From RBG-16-57-11 sp964503145 (lineage in GTDB: Bacteria; Chloroflexota; Anaerolineae; Anaerolineales; UBA4823): DNA of 64,000 bases. This document shows, one piece after another, positions 26,795 through 35,922 of this stretch. Location of the stretch: NCBI GenBank assembly GCA_964503145.1, contig CAZCYV010000001.1:372001-436000 (forward strand). Direction: 5' to 3'. How positions within the stretch are numbered: the stretch's first letter is position 1; the number at the start of each line of letters is the position of its first letter. The notes under the pieces were generated by a model. The model did no database searches. It saw nothing but the letters and a program-made list of their open reading frames with translations, and was not told the DNA's origin. The position numbers and the translations under genes were made by a program.

Positions 26795-28063
26795 ATGCTC
26801 CCAACCGCTCTGTCACGCGTCCAGGCCCTGACCCGCTCCTATCCCCGCCAGTACTGGCTGCTGATGGCCGGCATGCTGATCAACACCATCGGCATGGGCT
26901 TTGTATGGCCATTCTTGAACATCTATTTAAAAGATGAGCTGGGCATACCCATCTCTGCTGCCACATTGCTGCCCATGCTGGAGCAAGGCGTCTCGTTGTT
27001 TACCACGCTGGCTGCCGGTTCGGTCGCCGATCGTTTTGGTCGCAAAGGGATCATGGCGTTGAGCCTGGGAGCGGTTGCAAGCGTGTACGTCTTGATGGGC
27101 TTCGCCAGCCAGTGGTGGATGTTCGCCATACTGCTGGGCCTGCGCGGCTTCTTTCTGCCGCTGTATCGTGTGTCTGCGGATACCATGGTGGCAGACCTGA
27201 TCACCGACGAGGGCGAACGCATGCCGGCTTACTCTTTGCTGCGCACAGCGAACAACCTGGGCGTGGCGATTGGGCCGGTGTTGGGTGGGTTCGTCGCGGC
27301 AGTAAGCTACCGGGCAAGCTTCTTGGCCGCCTCCAGCGCAATGTTCTTGTTTTGCGTGCTGGTGATTTTTACGATGAAAGAGACCCTCCCTGGAGGTCAT
27401 AATCCATCCTGGCGCACGAGCACGAAAGCCTCGCTTCAGCCTCTGGGCGGCTACGGGGTAATTGCCCGAGACCATATCTTCATGATCGCCCTGCTGGCGT
27501 TTGCCTTCAATGGCATGGGTGCGGCCTTGCCGTTTCAATTGCTGGGCATCTATGGAAAAGAGAATTTCGATCTGAACGAATCGCAATTGGGGCTGATCAT
27601 GATGGTCAACGCGCTGATGGTGGTTTTCTTCCAGGTGCCTGTAGCAAGTTTGACGCGCAAATTGGAGAGCCTGAAAGTGCTGGCAAGCGGCGGAATATTC
27701 TACGCCGCCGGGATCGCCAGCATGGCGCTTGGCAGCCGGGCGGAGCATTTCGCACTTGGAATGGCCGTGCTAACCATCGGCGAATTGCTGATCGCCCCTA
27801 CCTTCACCAGCTTTGCGGTCAACCTTGCCCCAGAGGCCATGCGCGGGCGCTACATGAGCGCCTACTGGGTGAGTTGGAGCGTAAGCCGGGGCGTCGGTCC
27901 GGCTCTGGCGGGGCAGGTTTACGATGCCGTTGCGCCTGTCGCCATCTGGTATCTGGGCGGGACATGGAACCTGCTGGCCGGGATGATCTTTGCTGGCCTG
28001 GCGCCCGCTTACCGGCGGCAGAAGCAAGCCCGAAACCAGGAAAAAATCGGCGAAAATACTTGA
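26795..28063 (+). CDS. Major facilitator superfamily transporter
   Basis: 422 residues with about 12 membrane helices. MFS loop motif in SVADRFGRKGIMALSLG between helices 2 and 3; SADTMVADLITDEGERMPAY and a later LAPEAMRGRYMSAYW are also typical. The profile resembles multidrug/unknown-substrate carriers of the YdeR/Bcr kind. The start follows a pyrimidine-rich GCTCCTCC rather than an SD, so translation initiation is unclear. It precedes rpmF but the strong promoter lies at its very 3' end. Confidence 0.87.
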   Translation: MLPTALSRVQALTRSYPRQYWLLMAGMLINTIGMGFVWPFLNIYLKDELGIPISAATLLPMLEQGVSLFTTLAAGSVADRFGRKGIMALSLGAVASVYVLMGFASQWWMFAILLGLRGFFLPLYRVSADTMVADLITDEGERMPAYSLLRTANNLGVAIGPVLGGFVAAVSYRASFLAASSAMFLFCVLVIFTMKETLPGGHNPSWRTSTKASLQPLGGYGVIARDHIFMIALLAFAFNGMGAALPFQLLGIYGKENFDLNESQLGLIMMVNALMVVFFQVPVASLTRKLESLKVLASGGIFYAAGIASMALGSRAEHFALGMAVLTIGELLIAPTFTSFAVNLAPEAMRGRYMSAYWVSWSVSRGVGPALAGQVYDAVAPVAIWYLGGTWNLLAGMIFAGLAPAYRRQKQARNQEKIGENT

Positions 28064-28088
28064 CAGTCCACCTTAGTGAACGTATAAT
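28060..28088 (+). promoter_or_regulatory. Consensus sigma-70-type promoter for rpmF-fabD
   Basis: TTGACA (28060-28065), 17-base spacer, TATAAT (28083-28088): a full match to the consensus. It starts inside the MFS stop codon and would give a leader of about 100 bases before rpmF. The leader holds a short stem CCTGCC-CGACC-GGCAGG near its start. Confidence 0.9.
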
Positions 28089-28197
28089 CCCTTCGCCTGC
28101 CCGACCGGCAGGTATTGTTGTGGCTTAATGCCTTTGAACCATAGCTTATCAGGCGCGATTTGCAACTGAATTCAGAAGTCAGTACAGGAGTAAGAGC

Positions 28198-28392
28198 ATG
28201 CCCCCTCATCCAAAGCGAAAGCATTCTTCTGGGCGCCGAGACCGCCGCCGCGCTCACGATGCATTGACCCCACAGGCGCTGGTGCAGTGCAGCAACTGCG
28301 GCGAGATGCGCCTTCCGCACAGCGTGTGCCCAAACTGCGGTCACTATAAGGGCCGCGAAGTCATCAACATGGAAGAAGAGAAGAAGAAATAA
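28198..28392 (+). CDS. rpmF: Ribosomal protein bL32
   Basis: 64-residue zinc-ribbon protein of the large subunit. Basic N-terminus (PPHPKRKHSSGRRDRRRAHD) and the two pairs CSNC and CPNC (C+ form, zinc-binding). GGAG precedes the ATG by about 8 bases. As in many bacteria, it lies directly before fatty acid synthesis genes. A strong consensus promoter and a downstream hairpin frame it. Confidence 0.97.
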   Translation: MPPHPKRKHSSGRRDRRRAHDALTPQALVQCSNCGEMRLPHSVCPNCGHYKGREVINMEEEKKK

Positions 28393-28396
28393 GCAT

Positions 28397-28423
28397 CGGG
28401 CCGTGTGCGACACGGCCCGTTTG
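28397..28423 (+). terminator. Hairpin between rpmF and fabD
   Basis: CGGGCCGTGT (28397-28406) and ACACGGCCCG (28410-28419) form a perfect 10-bp stem with a GCG loop, followed by TTT. It lies 4 bases after the rpmF stop and 40 before fabD, so it should reduce fabD transcription from the strong rpmF promoter. Confidence 0.8.
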
Positions 28424-28458
28424 CGTATTATCGGTCAACGCTTTCTATTGAAGCAACT

Positions 28459-29394
28459 ATGGAGCCTGCACAGACCGCTTTTGTGTTTCCCGGCCAGGGT
28501 TCACAGGTTGTCGGCATGGGATATGAGCTGGCACAAACTTACCCCACTGCGCGCCAGGTCTTCGCCCAGGCCGATGAAATCCTGGGTTTTTCACTCTCGC
28601 GTCTGGCCTGGGAAGGGCCCGAGGCAGAGTTGAACGACACCATCAACACTCAGCCGGCGCTGCTGGTCCATTCAGTAGCGGCGCTCTTCGTTTTTCAAGA
28701 GCGCTTCCCCGGCTTCCATCCGGCGTTCGTCGCCGGTCACTCGATGGGCGAACTCAGCGCGCTGGTAGCGTGCGGCGCCCTGCCGTATGATCGCGCCCTG
28801 CTGCTGGCGCGTCGGCGCGGCGAGTTGATGAAGCAGGCCGGGGAAGTCTCTCCGGGGGGCATGGCAGCCGTCTTAGGCGCCGATATCCCCACCCTGGAGC
28901 GCATCTGCGCGCAGGCCAGCGCGCCGGGGGAAGTTGTGCAAGTCGCCAACGATAATTGCCCCGGTCAAGTGGTCATTTCAGGCGCAAAGCCTGCCCTGGA
29001 GCGGGCGATCCAACTGGCGCAGCAGGCCGGCATCCGCAGAGTGCGCCCATTGGCGGTGAGCATCGCTGCCCATTCCCCGCTGATGACGCACGCCCAGGCA
29101 GAGTTCAACCAGGCGGTCGACCAGGCAGGAATCATTGATCCACTGATCCCGCTGGTTGGGAATGTCACTGCATTGCCGCTGAGCACAGCAGCGGAGATCC
29201 GCAGCGATCTACAGGCGCAACTCACTTCGCGCGTGCGATGGACCGAGTCGATCCAAGAGATGACCGCCAGAGGCGTCGCCACCTTCATCGAACTGGGAAG
29301 CGGCGCCGTACTGACCGGATTGATCAAGCGTATCGACGAACAGGCTCAGGCATTTTCGATCGGCAACCCGGGGGATTTCGACAAACTGGCCTGA
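28459..29394 (+). CDS. fabD: Malonyl-CoA:ACP transacylase
   Basis: Loads malonyl groups onto acyl carrier protein. 311 residues from ATG 28459 (a longer frame from 28405 would run through the terminator stem). Seen: AFVFPGQGSQVVGMG at the start, nucleophile Ser95 in GHSMGELSALV, the catalytic His in SIAAHSPLM, and a C-terminal FIELGSGAVLTGLIKRI. No clear SD precedes the ATG. fabG follows after about 180 bases. Confidence 0.96.
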   Translation: MEPAQTAFVFPGQGSQVVGMGYELAQTYPTARQVFAQADEILGFSLSRLAWEGPEAELNDTINTQPALLVHSVAALFVFQERFPGFHPAFVAGHSMGELSALVACGALPYDRALLLARRRGELMKQAGEVSPGGMAAVLGADIPTLERICAQASAPGEVVQVANDNCPGQVVISGAKPALERAIQLAQQAGIRRVRPLAVSIAAHSPLMTHAQAEFNQAVDQAGIIDPLIPLVGNVTALPLSTAAEIRSDLQAQLTSRVRWTESIQEMTARGVATFIELGSGAVLTGLIKRIDEQAQAFSIGNPGDFDKLA

Positions 29395-29522
29395 GGGCTG
29401 GCCGCACGGTCAGCGCTGGCACCCTGCTCCAGAGAGCCGGATACGGCTGTGTTGGGTTTTATCAACTGGCGATCAAGGTGTTCGTCCATACGGCGATGGT
29501 CGGGGAGATAAACCAAATGCGG

Positions 29523-29528
29523 TATAAT
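29523..29528 (+). promoter_or_regulatory. -10 box TATAAT before fabG
   Basis: TATAAT lies 11 bases before an ATG at 29540 that opens a 14-codon ORF (29540-29584, MKLKIAQEATKKHG) overlapping the fabG start at 29577. The fabG SD (AGGAGG, 29560-29565) lies inside this small ORF, so translation of one may affect the other. Confidence 0.45.
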
Positions 29529-29576
29529 CATCACGCTTTATGAAACTGAAAATCGCCCAGGAGGCAACGAAAAAGC

Positions 29577-30335
29577 ATGGATAATTTCATGACCCTGGAT
29601 GACCGTGTGGCCGTGGTGACTGGCGGACGGCGCGGAATCGGGCTGGCAATTGCCGAACTGCTGACGCGACGCGGGGCGAACATCATGATTGGCGACCGCA
29701 CGATCGACGAATCGATCAAGACTGCTCAAAAAGTCGCCGCCGATTGCGGCTGCCGGGTCGAGGCCATGCAGGTGGATGTCTCCAATTTCCAGAGCGCCAA
29801 CGCCCTGATCGAAGCCGCGCTGGATGCCTTCGGTCGTGTGGACATCCTGGTCAATAACGCCGGCGTGACGAGAGATACGCTCATCATGCGCATGACCGAG
29901 GAAGACTGGGACTACGTCCTGAATATCAACCTCAAGGGCGCATGGAACTGCTGCAAAGCGGTGGTGCGACCGATGATGAAGCAGCGCTATGGGCGCATCA
30001 TCAACATCTCTTCCGTATCCGGCCTGGCGGGCCAGGCTGGGCAGACCAACTACTCAGCCTCCAAGGCCGGGTTGATCGGCCTGACCAAGGCGCTGGCGCG
30101 CGAAGTGGCTTCACGTGGGATTACCGTGAATGCAGTTGCGCCGGGCTTCATCCCTACAGCGCTCACCAATGATCTGCCCCAGGAGTTGAAAGACAGCATG
30201 ATAAAGCTGATCCCATTGGGACGCTGGGGCAAACCAGAGGAAGTGGCCGCGGCGGTGTGCTTCCTGGCCTCGGAGGAAGCGTCCTATATCACCGGACAGG
30301 TGCTCAGCGTAGATGGCGGCATGATGATGATGTGA
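29577..30335 (+). CDS. fabG: 3-oxoacyl-ACP reductase
   Basis: NADPH-dependent short-chain dehydrogenase that reduces 3-oxoacyl-ACP. 252 residues. Cofactor motif VVTGGRRGIGLAIAE, NNAG in ILVNNAGVTRD, catalytic Tyr159 and Lys163 in NYSASKAG, catalytic Ser in NISSVSG. The NAG-VTRDTL stretch is typical of FabG itself. The tail ends SVDGGMMMM. SD AGGAGG 12 bases upstream. Other SDR activities are possible, but the neighbourhood (rpmF, fabD) supports FabG. Confidence 0.93.
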   Translation: MDNFMTLDDRVAVVTGGRRGIGLAIAELLTRRGANIMIGDRTIDESIKTAQKVAADCGCRVEAMQVDVSNFQSANALIEAALDAFGRVDILVNNAGVTRDTLIMRMTEEDWDYVLNINLKGAWNCCKAVVRPMMKQRYGRIINISSVSGLAGQAGQTNYSASKAGLIGLTKALAREVASRGITVNAVAPGFIPTALTNDLPQELKDSMIKLIPLGRWGKPEEVAAAVCFLASEEASYITGQVLSVDGGMMMM

Positions 30336-30371
30336 GCGCCGCGCCAGTAGAATTGAGTTTGTAAGAGCAGA

Positions 30372-30791
30372 GTGATTGGAGGCGGCTTGAAAGAGCAAAC
30401 GATCGATACCCAACAAACAGGCGAGTACAGCCCGCCACGCGGCAAGACTACTATCGCCCCAGAGGTGATGCTGACCATCGCTCAACTGACCGCGCTGAAT
30501 GTGCCCGGGGTAAGCGCGATGAGTAATGTGCCTGGCGGCGTCAACCGACTGTTCAAACGCGGTTACAGCGAAGGCGTGCGCATGGACATCCGCGATGATG
30601 TGGTTTACATCGACCTGTACCTGATTCTGAAGAAGGATGTCAACATCCGCGATACCAGCAGACAGGTGCAACAGCAGGTGGCGCGAGCCATCTCCGAGAT
30701 GGTCGGCTTGCGGGTTGGGCGGGTCAATATTCACGTAGAAGATATCGATTATTCTGGGGAGGCCGATTCGAGCAACTCCCAAGAGGCGTGA
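30372..30791 (+). CDS. Asp23/Gls24 family envelope stress protein
   Basis: 139-residue Asp23-family protein. Seen: TTIAPEVMLTIAQLTALNVPGV, VRMDIRDDVVYIDLYLIL and QVQQQVARAISEMVGL, RVNIHVEDIDY. In Firmicutes such proteins associate with the membrane and cell-envelope stress; a YloU-type copy next to nusB is common. Two starts are possible: GTG at 30372, or TTG at 30387 just 4 bases after GGAGG; I list the longer one. The stop overlaps the nusB start (GTGA). Confidence 0.88.
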   Translation: MIGGGLKEQTIDTQQTGEYSPPRGKTTIAPEVMLTIAQLTALNVPGVSAMSNVPGGVNRLFKRGYSEGVRMDIRDDVVYIDLYLILKKDVNIRDTSRQVQQQVARAISEMVGLRVGRVNIHVEDIDYSGEADSSNSQEA

Positions 30792-31258
30792 TCGCGATGA
30801 AATCTCGCACCAGGGCGCGCGGCGTCGCCCTGCAGGCACTTTACGAAATCGACCTTGCCGGCCATCCACCAGGCGTCGTCCTGGAAGAACGCCTCAAGGA
30901 AAACGAACTGGATGGCGAACTGGCCGAGTTCGCTCGCCAGATCGTGATTGGCGTCGCGCCGCTTTTCGAAACATTGGATCGTTTCATCGCCGAACATGCC
31001 CCGGAATGGCCTTTAGATCAGGTGGCGATCATTGATCGCAATATCTTGCGTTTAGCGCTCTGGGAATTTGCCGTTTATGGAGAGACCCCGATCAAGGTCG
31101 TCATCAATGAGGCGGTCGAGTTGAGTAAGATCTACGGTTCAGACAGTACGCCGCGCTTCGTGAATGGCGTCTTGGGCAGCCTGGCTGCCCAGGAAAATGA
31201 GCTGCGCGCCGCCCTGAAGAAGGCTGCCGGCGGAAAAGATATCCCCCAGACAGGATAA
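30788..31258 (+). CDS. nusB: Transcription antitermination factor NusB
   Basis: All-helical RNA-binding protein that with NusE/S10 supports rRNA antitermination. 156 residues. Seen: RTRARGVALQALYEIDLAG, the conserved IIDRNILRLALWEF, and PIKVVINEAVELSKIYGSD with the FVNGVL ending. The GTG at 30788 overlaps the preceding stop; ATG at 30797 is an alternative. The tail beyond the fold is short. Confidence 0.96.
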   Translation: MIAMKSRTRARGVALQALYEIDLAGHPPGVVLEERLKENELDGELAEFARQIVIGVAPLFETLDRFIAEHAPEWPLDQVAIIDRNILRLALWEFAVYGETPIKVVINEAVELSKIYGSDSTPRFVNGVLGSLAAQENELRAALKKAAGGKDIPQTG

Positions 31259-31279
31259 GCACAGGCGCGGGAAGATTTC

Positions 31280-31807
31280 ATGGAAGTCTTAGGCGTTGGA
31301 CCGCTCGAATTGTTTTTCATTCTGATCATTGCCCTGATCTTCCTTGGGCCGCGGGATATGGTCAAGACGGGTCGCATGCTGGGCAGATTTATGCGCCGCA
31401 TCGTCATGTCGCCCACCTGGCGGATGGTGCAACAGACTTCGCGCGAGATCCGCACGCTACCCAACCGCCTGATCCGTGAAGCAGGCATGGAAGAGGACGT
31501 TAAGGGTCTGGAACAATTGGGCAAGGATGTGCAAAACCAGATTGGCAGCCTGCGCCGGCCATTTAGCGCTGCGGCAGGCGAAGTTAAACAGGACTTGCAA
31601 CAGGCCCAGAGCGAACTGAAGGCGCAGGGTGGGCTGGGAACATGGACCACCCCGCCTGCAATGACGCAATCCGCCGCAGAATCATCCGGCGAAGAGCGTA
31701 TCCAACCGGAGACCGAAGGGCCAATTGAAGGCGAGCCCGATTCAAGCGGCCCCACGAGCGCGACTTCCCCTGCTATAGCCCAAACCCCCAATCCTGACGA
31801 GACCTGA
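31280..31807 (+). CDS. Twin-arginine translocase subunit TatA/TatB
   Basis: 175 residues: a short N-terminal membrane helix (LELFFILIIALIFLG), the FLGPRD hinge, an amphipathic helix (MVKTGRMLGRFMRRIVM), and a long polar tail rich in Glu, Pro and Ser. The length and polar tail fit TatB rather than the ~60-residue TatA, but one such protein often serves both roles in Chloroflexota-like genomes. tatC follows 8 bases later. Confidence 0.9.
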   Translation: MEVLGVGPLELFFILIIALIFLGPRDMVKTGRMLGRFMRRIVMSPTWRMVQQTSREIRTLPNRLIREAGMEEDVKGLEQLGKDVQNQIGSLRRPFSAAAGEVKQDLQQAQSELKAQGGLGTWTTPPAMTQSAAESSGEERIQPETEGPIEGEPDSSGPTSATSPAIAQTPNPDET

Positions 31808-31815
31808 TTTCACCT

Positions 31816-32691
31816 ATGCGCAAAGCATTGCGTTCCATCTGGCGCATCCTGACCGTACCATTTCGTTTCCTGCGCGCAATTGGACGCTGGTTTTATCGCA
31901 AGTACAGCGACATACGCGCCTTCTTCACCGAAGAAGTCGAGGATGCCCCGGTCGGGGATGCGTTGAGCAAGGCCCTCGACAACCCTGCCGGCCTCTTCGA
32001 GCATTTGGACGCTTTGCGCAAGCACCTCTTGCGCAGCGTATTGGCGCTGGCAATCACCACGGCGTTCTCCTTCGCCTTTTTCAATCCTATCCTGGAATTG
32101 CTCTCCCGCCCGTTGGAAGGCGGGATCGAGTCGCTGGTGGCGATCGAAGTCACCGAGCCGATCGGCACGGTGATGCGCGTCTCATTGCTGACCGGCTTCG
32201 CGTTGGCGTTCCCTTACATAGCATTGGAACTCTGGTTATTCATCGCGCCTGGACTGAGCCGCAAGGCGCGCATCTATGGCCTGTTCGCCATCCCGGTGGC
32301 CACTGCTTTCTTCATCGGCGGGATGGCTTTCGCCTATTTTGTCATGCTGCCCACTGCATTGCCCTTCCTGCTCAATTTTATGGGGATCAACACTATCCCC
32401 CGGCCATCCTCTTACGTCCGCTTCGTCACCAGCCTGATGTTTTGGATCGGCATCGCGTTCGAGTTTCCGCTGGTGATCTTCTTGCTGGCTAAATTGGGCT
32501 GGGTGGATGGGCGCACCCTGGCAAAGCAATGGCGCTTTGCAGTGGTCATCATCTCGGTGGTTGCGGCGCTGATCACGCCAACCGTTGACCCGGTGAACAT
32601 GAGCCTGGTGATGCTGCCAATGGTTGCACTATACGCTTTCAGCATCTTCCTGGCGATTCTAGCCCGCCCCAAACCGTCCAGCAGCGCTTGA
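31816..32691 (+). CDS. tatC: Sec-independent protein translocase TatC
   Basis: Receptor for folded proteins with RR signal peptides. 291 residues with six membrane helices after an unusually long basic N-terminal extension of about 70 residues (RKALRSIWRILTVPFRF, KYSDIRAFFTEEVED). The conserved start of the family, FEHLDALRKHLLRSVLALA, lies at about 62-80. Other TatC motifs: EVTEPIGTVMRVSLLTGFALAFPY, FVTSLMFWIGIAFEFPLVIFLL split over two helices, and RRFAVV-like KQWRFAVVIISVVAA. Confidence 0.95.
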   Translation: MRKALRSIWRILTVPFRFLRAIGRWFYRKYSDIRAFFTEEVEDAPVGDALSKALDNPAGLFEHLDALRKHLLRSVLALAITTAFSFAFFNPILELLSRPLEGGIESLVAIEVTEPIGTVMRVSLLTGFALAFPYIALELWLFIAPGLSRKARIYGLFAIPVATAFFIGGMAFAYFVMLPTALPFLLNFMGINTIPRPSSYVRFVTSLMFWIGIAFEFPLVIFLLAKLGWVDGRTLAKQWRFAVVIISVVAALITPTVDPVNMSLVMLPMVALYAFSIFLAILARPKPSSSA

Positions 32692-32733
32692 AGCGCGCCG
32701 AGAAGTCAGCCGATCAGTGACCGGATGTAGAGG

Positions 32734-34359
32734 ATGGAGACGCTACAAACTGCAATCGACAGTAACAGCCCCGAGTTCAAAGCTAACGAAGCCCATCACC
32801 GCGCCCTGGCAGACGAGCTGCGCCAGCGCCTGGCCCAGGCACGCCTGGGAGGCGAGAGCCGGCACGTAGAGCGGCTAAGAGAACAGGGCAAGCTCACCGC
32901 CCGCCAGCGCATCGACCGCCTGCTCGATGCTGGATCGCCATTCCTGGAGCTTTCGGCGCTGGCAGCTTATGGTATGTACAAAGATCAGGCGCCAGCTGCA
33001 GGGATCATCACCGGCATCGGGCGGGTGGAGGGGCGCGAGGTAATGATCGTAGCCAATGATGCTGCGGTGAAGGGCGGGTCGTATTTTCCCATGACGGTCA
33101 AGAAGCACCTGCGCGCCCAGGAAATCGCCGAAGAAAACCATCTGCCGTGCATTTACCTGGTCGATTCCGGCGGGGCCTTCCTGCCGCTGCAAGACGAAGT
33201 ATTCCCCGACGCCCGCCATTTCGGACGCATCTTCTACAACCAGGCAAGGATGAGCGCCAGAGGCATCCCCCAAATTGCCGCAGTGATGGGCTCGTGCACC
33301 GCCGGTGGGGCTTACGTGCCGGCGATGAGCGATGAAGCGATCATCGTCAAAGGCACCGGAACGATCTTCCTGGGCGGGCCGCCGCTGGTGAAGGCAGCCA
33401 CGGGGGAAGATGTGAGCGCCGAGGAGTTGGGCGGAGCGGATGTTCACACCCGCCTGTCGGGCGTAGCGGATCACTTCGCCGAGGACGATGAACACGCCCT
33501 GGAGGTCTGCCGCGCCATCGTCGCCGGGCTGCCGCACCGGGAAACAGGAAGCACCTGGCTGGATCATCTGGAGGTAACGCCGCCGGAAGAGCCGTTATAC
33601 CCGCCGGAGGAACTCTATGGGGTGCTGCCGCGCTCCAGCCGCGAGAGCTACGATGTGCGCGAGGTCATTGCCCGGCTGGTGGATGGCAGCAGGTTCCGTG
33701 AATTCAAGGCGCGCTATGGGACGACGCTGGTGTGCGGCTTCGCCCACATCCACGGCTACCCGGTAGGCATCCTGGGCAACAACGGGGTGCTATTCTCGGA
33801 AAGCGCGCTGAAAGGGACGCATTTCATTGAACTGTGTGAGCAGCGCGGCATCCCAATGCTCTTCTTGCAGAACATCACCGGATTCATGGTGGGCAAGGAA
33901 TATGAGCGCGCTGGCATCGCCAAAGACGGCGCTAAGATGGTGCATGCCGTTGCTAACGCCAGAGTGCCAAAATTGACGCTGATCATCGGCGGCTCGTTTG
34001 GAGCGGGTAACTATGGCATGGCTGGGCGAGCATATCAGCCACGCTTTCTGTGGATGTGGCCTAACGCGCGCATTAGCGTGATGGGCGGCGAACAGGCAGC
34101 CAACGTGTTGTTGACCATCAAGCAGGACCAACTGGCAAGGGAGGGAAGACCTTTGCTCAGCCCGGAGGATATCGAAAAGTTTCGTCAGCCGATCCTGGAT
34201 AAGTATGAGGCGGAAGGCAACCCCTATTATTCCACGGCGCGGCTGTGGGATGATGGCATCCTGGACCCGGTGGAAACGCGCATGGCGCTGGGGCTGGCGC
34301 TATCGGTGGTGTTGAACGCCCCGAAAGAGGAAGGAAGATTTGGGGTGCTACGAATGTAG
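32734..34359 (+). CDS. Acyl-CoA carboxylase carboxyltransferase subunit (methylcrotonyl-CoA type)
   Basis: 541-residue beta subunit of a biotin-dependent acyl-CoA carboxylase. It resembles 3-methylcrotonyl-CoA carboxylase beta more than propionyl/acetyl types: SNSPEFKANEAHHRALADEL at the N-terminus, GTIFLGGPPLVKAATGE, SAEELGGADVHTRLSGV, and NITGFMVGKEYERAGIAKDG. Oxyanion loops appear as GSCTAGGAYVPAMSDE and IIGGSFGAGNYGMAGRAY. Next genes give the biotin carboxylase and carrier, so a full carboxylase is encoded. Substrate could be methylcrotonyl-, geranyl- or another enoyl-CoA; leucine catabolism partners such as isovaleryl-CoA dehydrogenase are not in the window. Confidence 0.9.
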   Translation: METLQTAIDSNSPEFKANEAHHRALADELRQRLAQARLGGESRHVERLREQGKLTARQRIDRLLDAGSPFLELSALAAYGMYKDQAPAAGIITGIGRVEGREVMIVANDAAVKGGSYFPMTVKKHLRAQEIAEENHLPCIYLVDSGGAFLPLQDEVFPDARHFGRIFYNQARMSARGIPQIAAVMGSCTAGGAYVPAMSDEAIIVKGTGTIFLGGPPLVKAATGEDVSAEELGGADVHTRLSGVADHFAEDDEHALEVCRAIVAGLPHRETGSTWLDHLEVTPPEEPLYPPEELYGVLPRSSRESYDVREVIARLVDGSRFREFKARYGTTLVCGFAHIHGYPVGILGNNGVLFSESALKGTHFIELCEQRGIPMLFLQNITGFMVGKEYERAGIAKDGAKMVHAVANARVPKLTLIIGGSFGAGNYGMAGRAYQPRFLWMWPNARISVMGGEQAANVLLTIKQDQLAREGRPLLSPEDIEKFRQPILDKYEAEGNPYYSTARLWDDGILDPVETRMALGLALSVVLNAPKEEGRFGVLRM

Positions 34360-34410
34360 GTGATTGATTGCTTGCAGCCGCGAAGTAACAAGGGTGTAGA
34401 GAGCCGAGCA

Positions 34411-35916
34411 ATGTTCAAGAAGATTCTGATCGCCAACCGGGGTGAGATTGCTGCGCGCTTGATTCGCGCCTGCCGAGAGCTGGGGATCGCCAACGTGGCG
34501 GTGTATTCCGAGGCCGATCAGCAGGCGCTACACGTGCGCCTGGCGGATGAAGCAATCCCAATCGGCCCGGCGGCGGCCAGCAAGTCGTATTTGAACATTG
34601 AACGGATTCTGGAGGCAGCCATATCCAGCCGCGCCGAAGCGATTCACCCTGGCTATGGCTTTCTATCCGAAAACGCGGACTTTGCCCGCGCTGTGGAAGA
34701 AGCCGGGCTGGTTTTCATCGGGCCGCCGTCAGAAGCCATTCGAGCGATGGGAGACAAGGCCGCAGCGCGGCAGCGCATGCAAGCGGCTGGTGTGCCGATA
34801 GTTCCCGGCTACCACGGGCAGGATGACGATGCGAGGCTGAAAGAGGCCGCTGCACAGATCGGCTATCCGCTGCTGGTCAAGGCAGCCGCCGGGGGCGGCG
34901 GCAAGGGCCTGCGCGTTGTGCAAAGGGAAGATGAGCTGGTGGAAGCACTGGCAGGGGCGCGGCGCGAAGCCCAGCGCGCCTTCGGCGATCCGCGCTTGAT
35001 CCTGGAACGTTACATCGCAAACGCCCGCCACGTCGAGTTCCAGGTGCTGGGCGATCAACATGGAAAGCTCCTCCATCTGTTCGAGCGCGAATGCTCGATG
35101 CAGCGCCGCCACCAAAAGATTATCGAGGAGGCGCCCTCGCCCTTGCTCGATGCCGCGCTGAGGCAAGAAATGGGCGCAGCAGCAGTGGAGGCGGCGCGAG
35201 CAGTCGGGTATTTCAGCGCCGGCACCGTGGAGTTTATCGTTGATCCCCAGACGCGGCGGTTCTACTTCCTCGAGATGAACACCCGCCTGCAAGTGGAGCA
35301 TCCGATCACCGAGATGGTCACCGGCGTTGACCTGGCGCAATGGCAAATCCGCGTCGCTGCGGGCGAGCGCCTGCCTTTCGAACAGTCAGACCTGCGCCCG
35401 CGGGGTCATGCGATCGAATGTCGGCTGTACGCCGAAGACCCGGCGAACAACTTCCTGCCTGCCACAGGCAAGTTGCTGCGCTTTATCGAGCCGCGTGGGC
35501 CGGGGGTGCGGGTCGATTCAGGCATTGCCACTGGCGACGAGATCACCATCCATTACGACCCGCTGATCGCTAAGTTGATCGTCCATGCCGAAGATCGCCC
35601 CTCAGCCATCCGCAAGATGCAGGCAGCGCTGCGCGAGACGGTGATCCTGGGTGTAACCACGAACTGGCAATTCTTACAGGATGTGCTGGCGCATCCCGAT
35701 TTCGAGAATGGCCAAATCGACACCACCTGGATCGAACGCACCTTCGAGGGCTGGCAGCATCCACAGTGTGAATTGCCAGCGGAGGTTTTGATCGCTGCAG
35801 CGTTGACGCAGTTCCACCGCGCAGGTGAGTTCAGCGCTTCGCCAGCCGATACCCCTGGGCGTGATCCATACAACCCCTGGCGGATCGGCAACAACTTCCG
35901 TCTGGGAGAGGGATAG
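34411..35916 (+). CDS. Biotin carboxylase subunit
   Basis: ATP-grasp enzyme carboxylating biotin. 501 residues from ATG 34411; the longer frame from 34360 lacks homology. Seen: FKKILIANRGEIAARLIRAC, HPGYGFLSENADFA, the glycine-rich ATP loop KAAAGGGGKGLRVV, ERECSMQRRHQKIIEEAPS, and NTRLQVEHPITEMVTGVDL. It ends after the BC domain; the biotin carrier is on the next gene, 6 bases later, so the usual MCC alpha chain is split in two here. It may also serve acetyl-CoA carboxylase, as BC subunits can be shared. Confidence 0.94.
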   Translation: MFKKILIANRGEIAARLIRACRELGIANVAVYSEADQQALHVRLADEAIPIGPAAASKSYLNIERILEAAISSRAEAIHPGYGFLSENADFARAVEEAGLVFIGPPSEAIRAMGDKAAARQRMQAAGVPIVPGYHGQDDDARLKEAAAQIGYPLLVKAAAGGGGKGLRVVQREDELVEALAGARREAQRAFGDPRLILERYIANARHVEFQVLGDQHGKLLHLFERECSMQRRHQKIIEEAPSPLLDAALRQEMGAAAVEAARAVGYFSAGTVEFIVDPQTRRFYFLEMNTRLQVEHPITEMVTGVDLAQWQIRVAAGERLPFEQSDLRPRGHAIECRLYAEDPANNFLPATGKLLRFIEPRGPGVRVDSGIATGDEITIHYDPLIAKLIVHAEDRPSAIRKMQAALRETVILGVTTNWQFLQDVLAHPDFENGQIDTTWIERTFEGWQHPQCELPAEVLIAAALTQFHRAGEFSASPADTPGRDPYNPWRIGNNFRLGEG

Positions 35917-35922
35917 CATCGC

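Noticed and set aside
28405..28458. Upstream extension of fabD
   Set aside because: It would run through the rpmF terminator stem, and the conserved FabD start lies at 28459.
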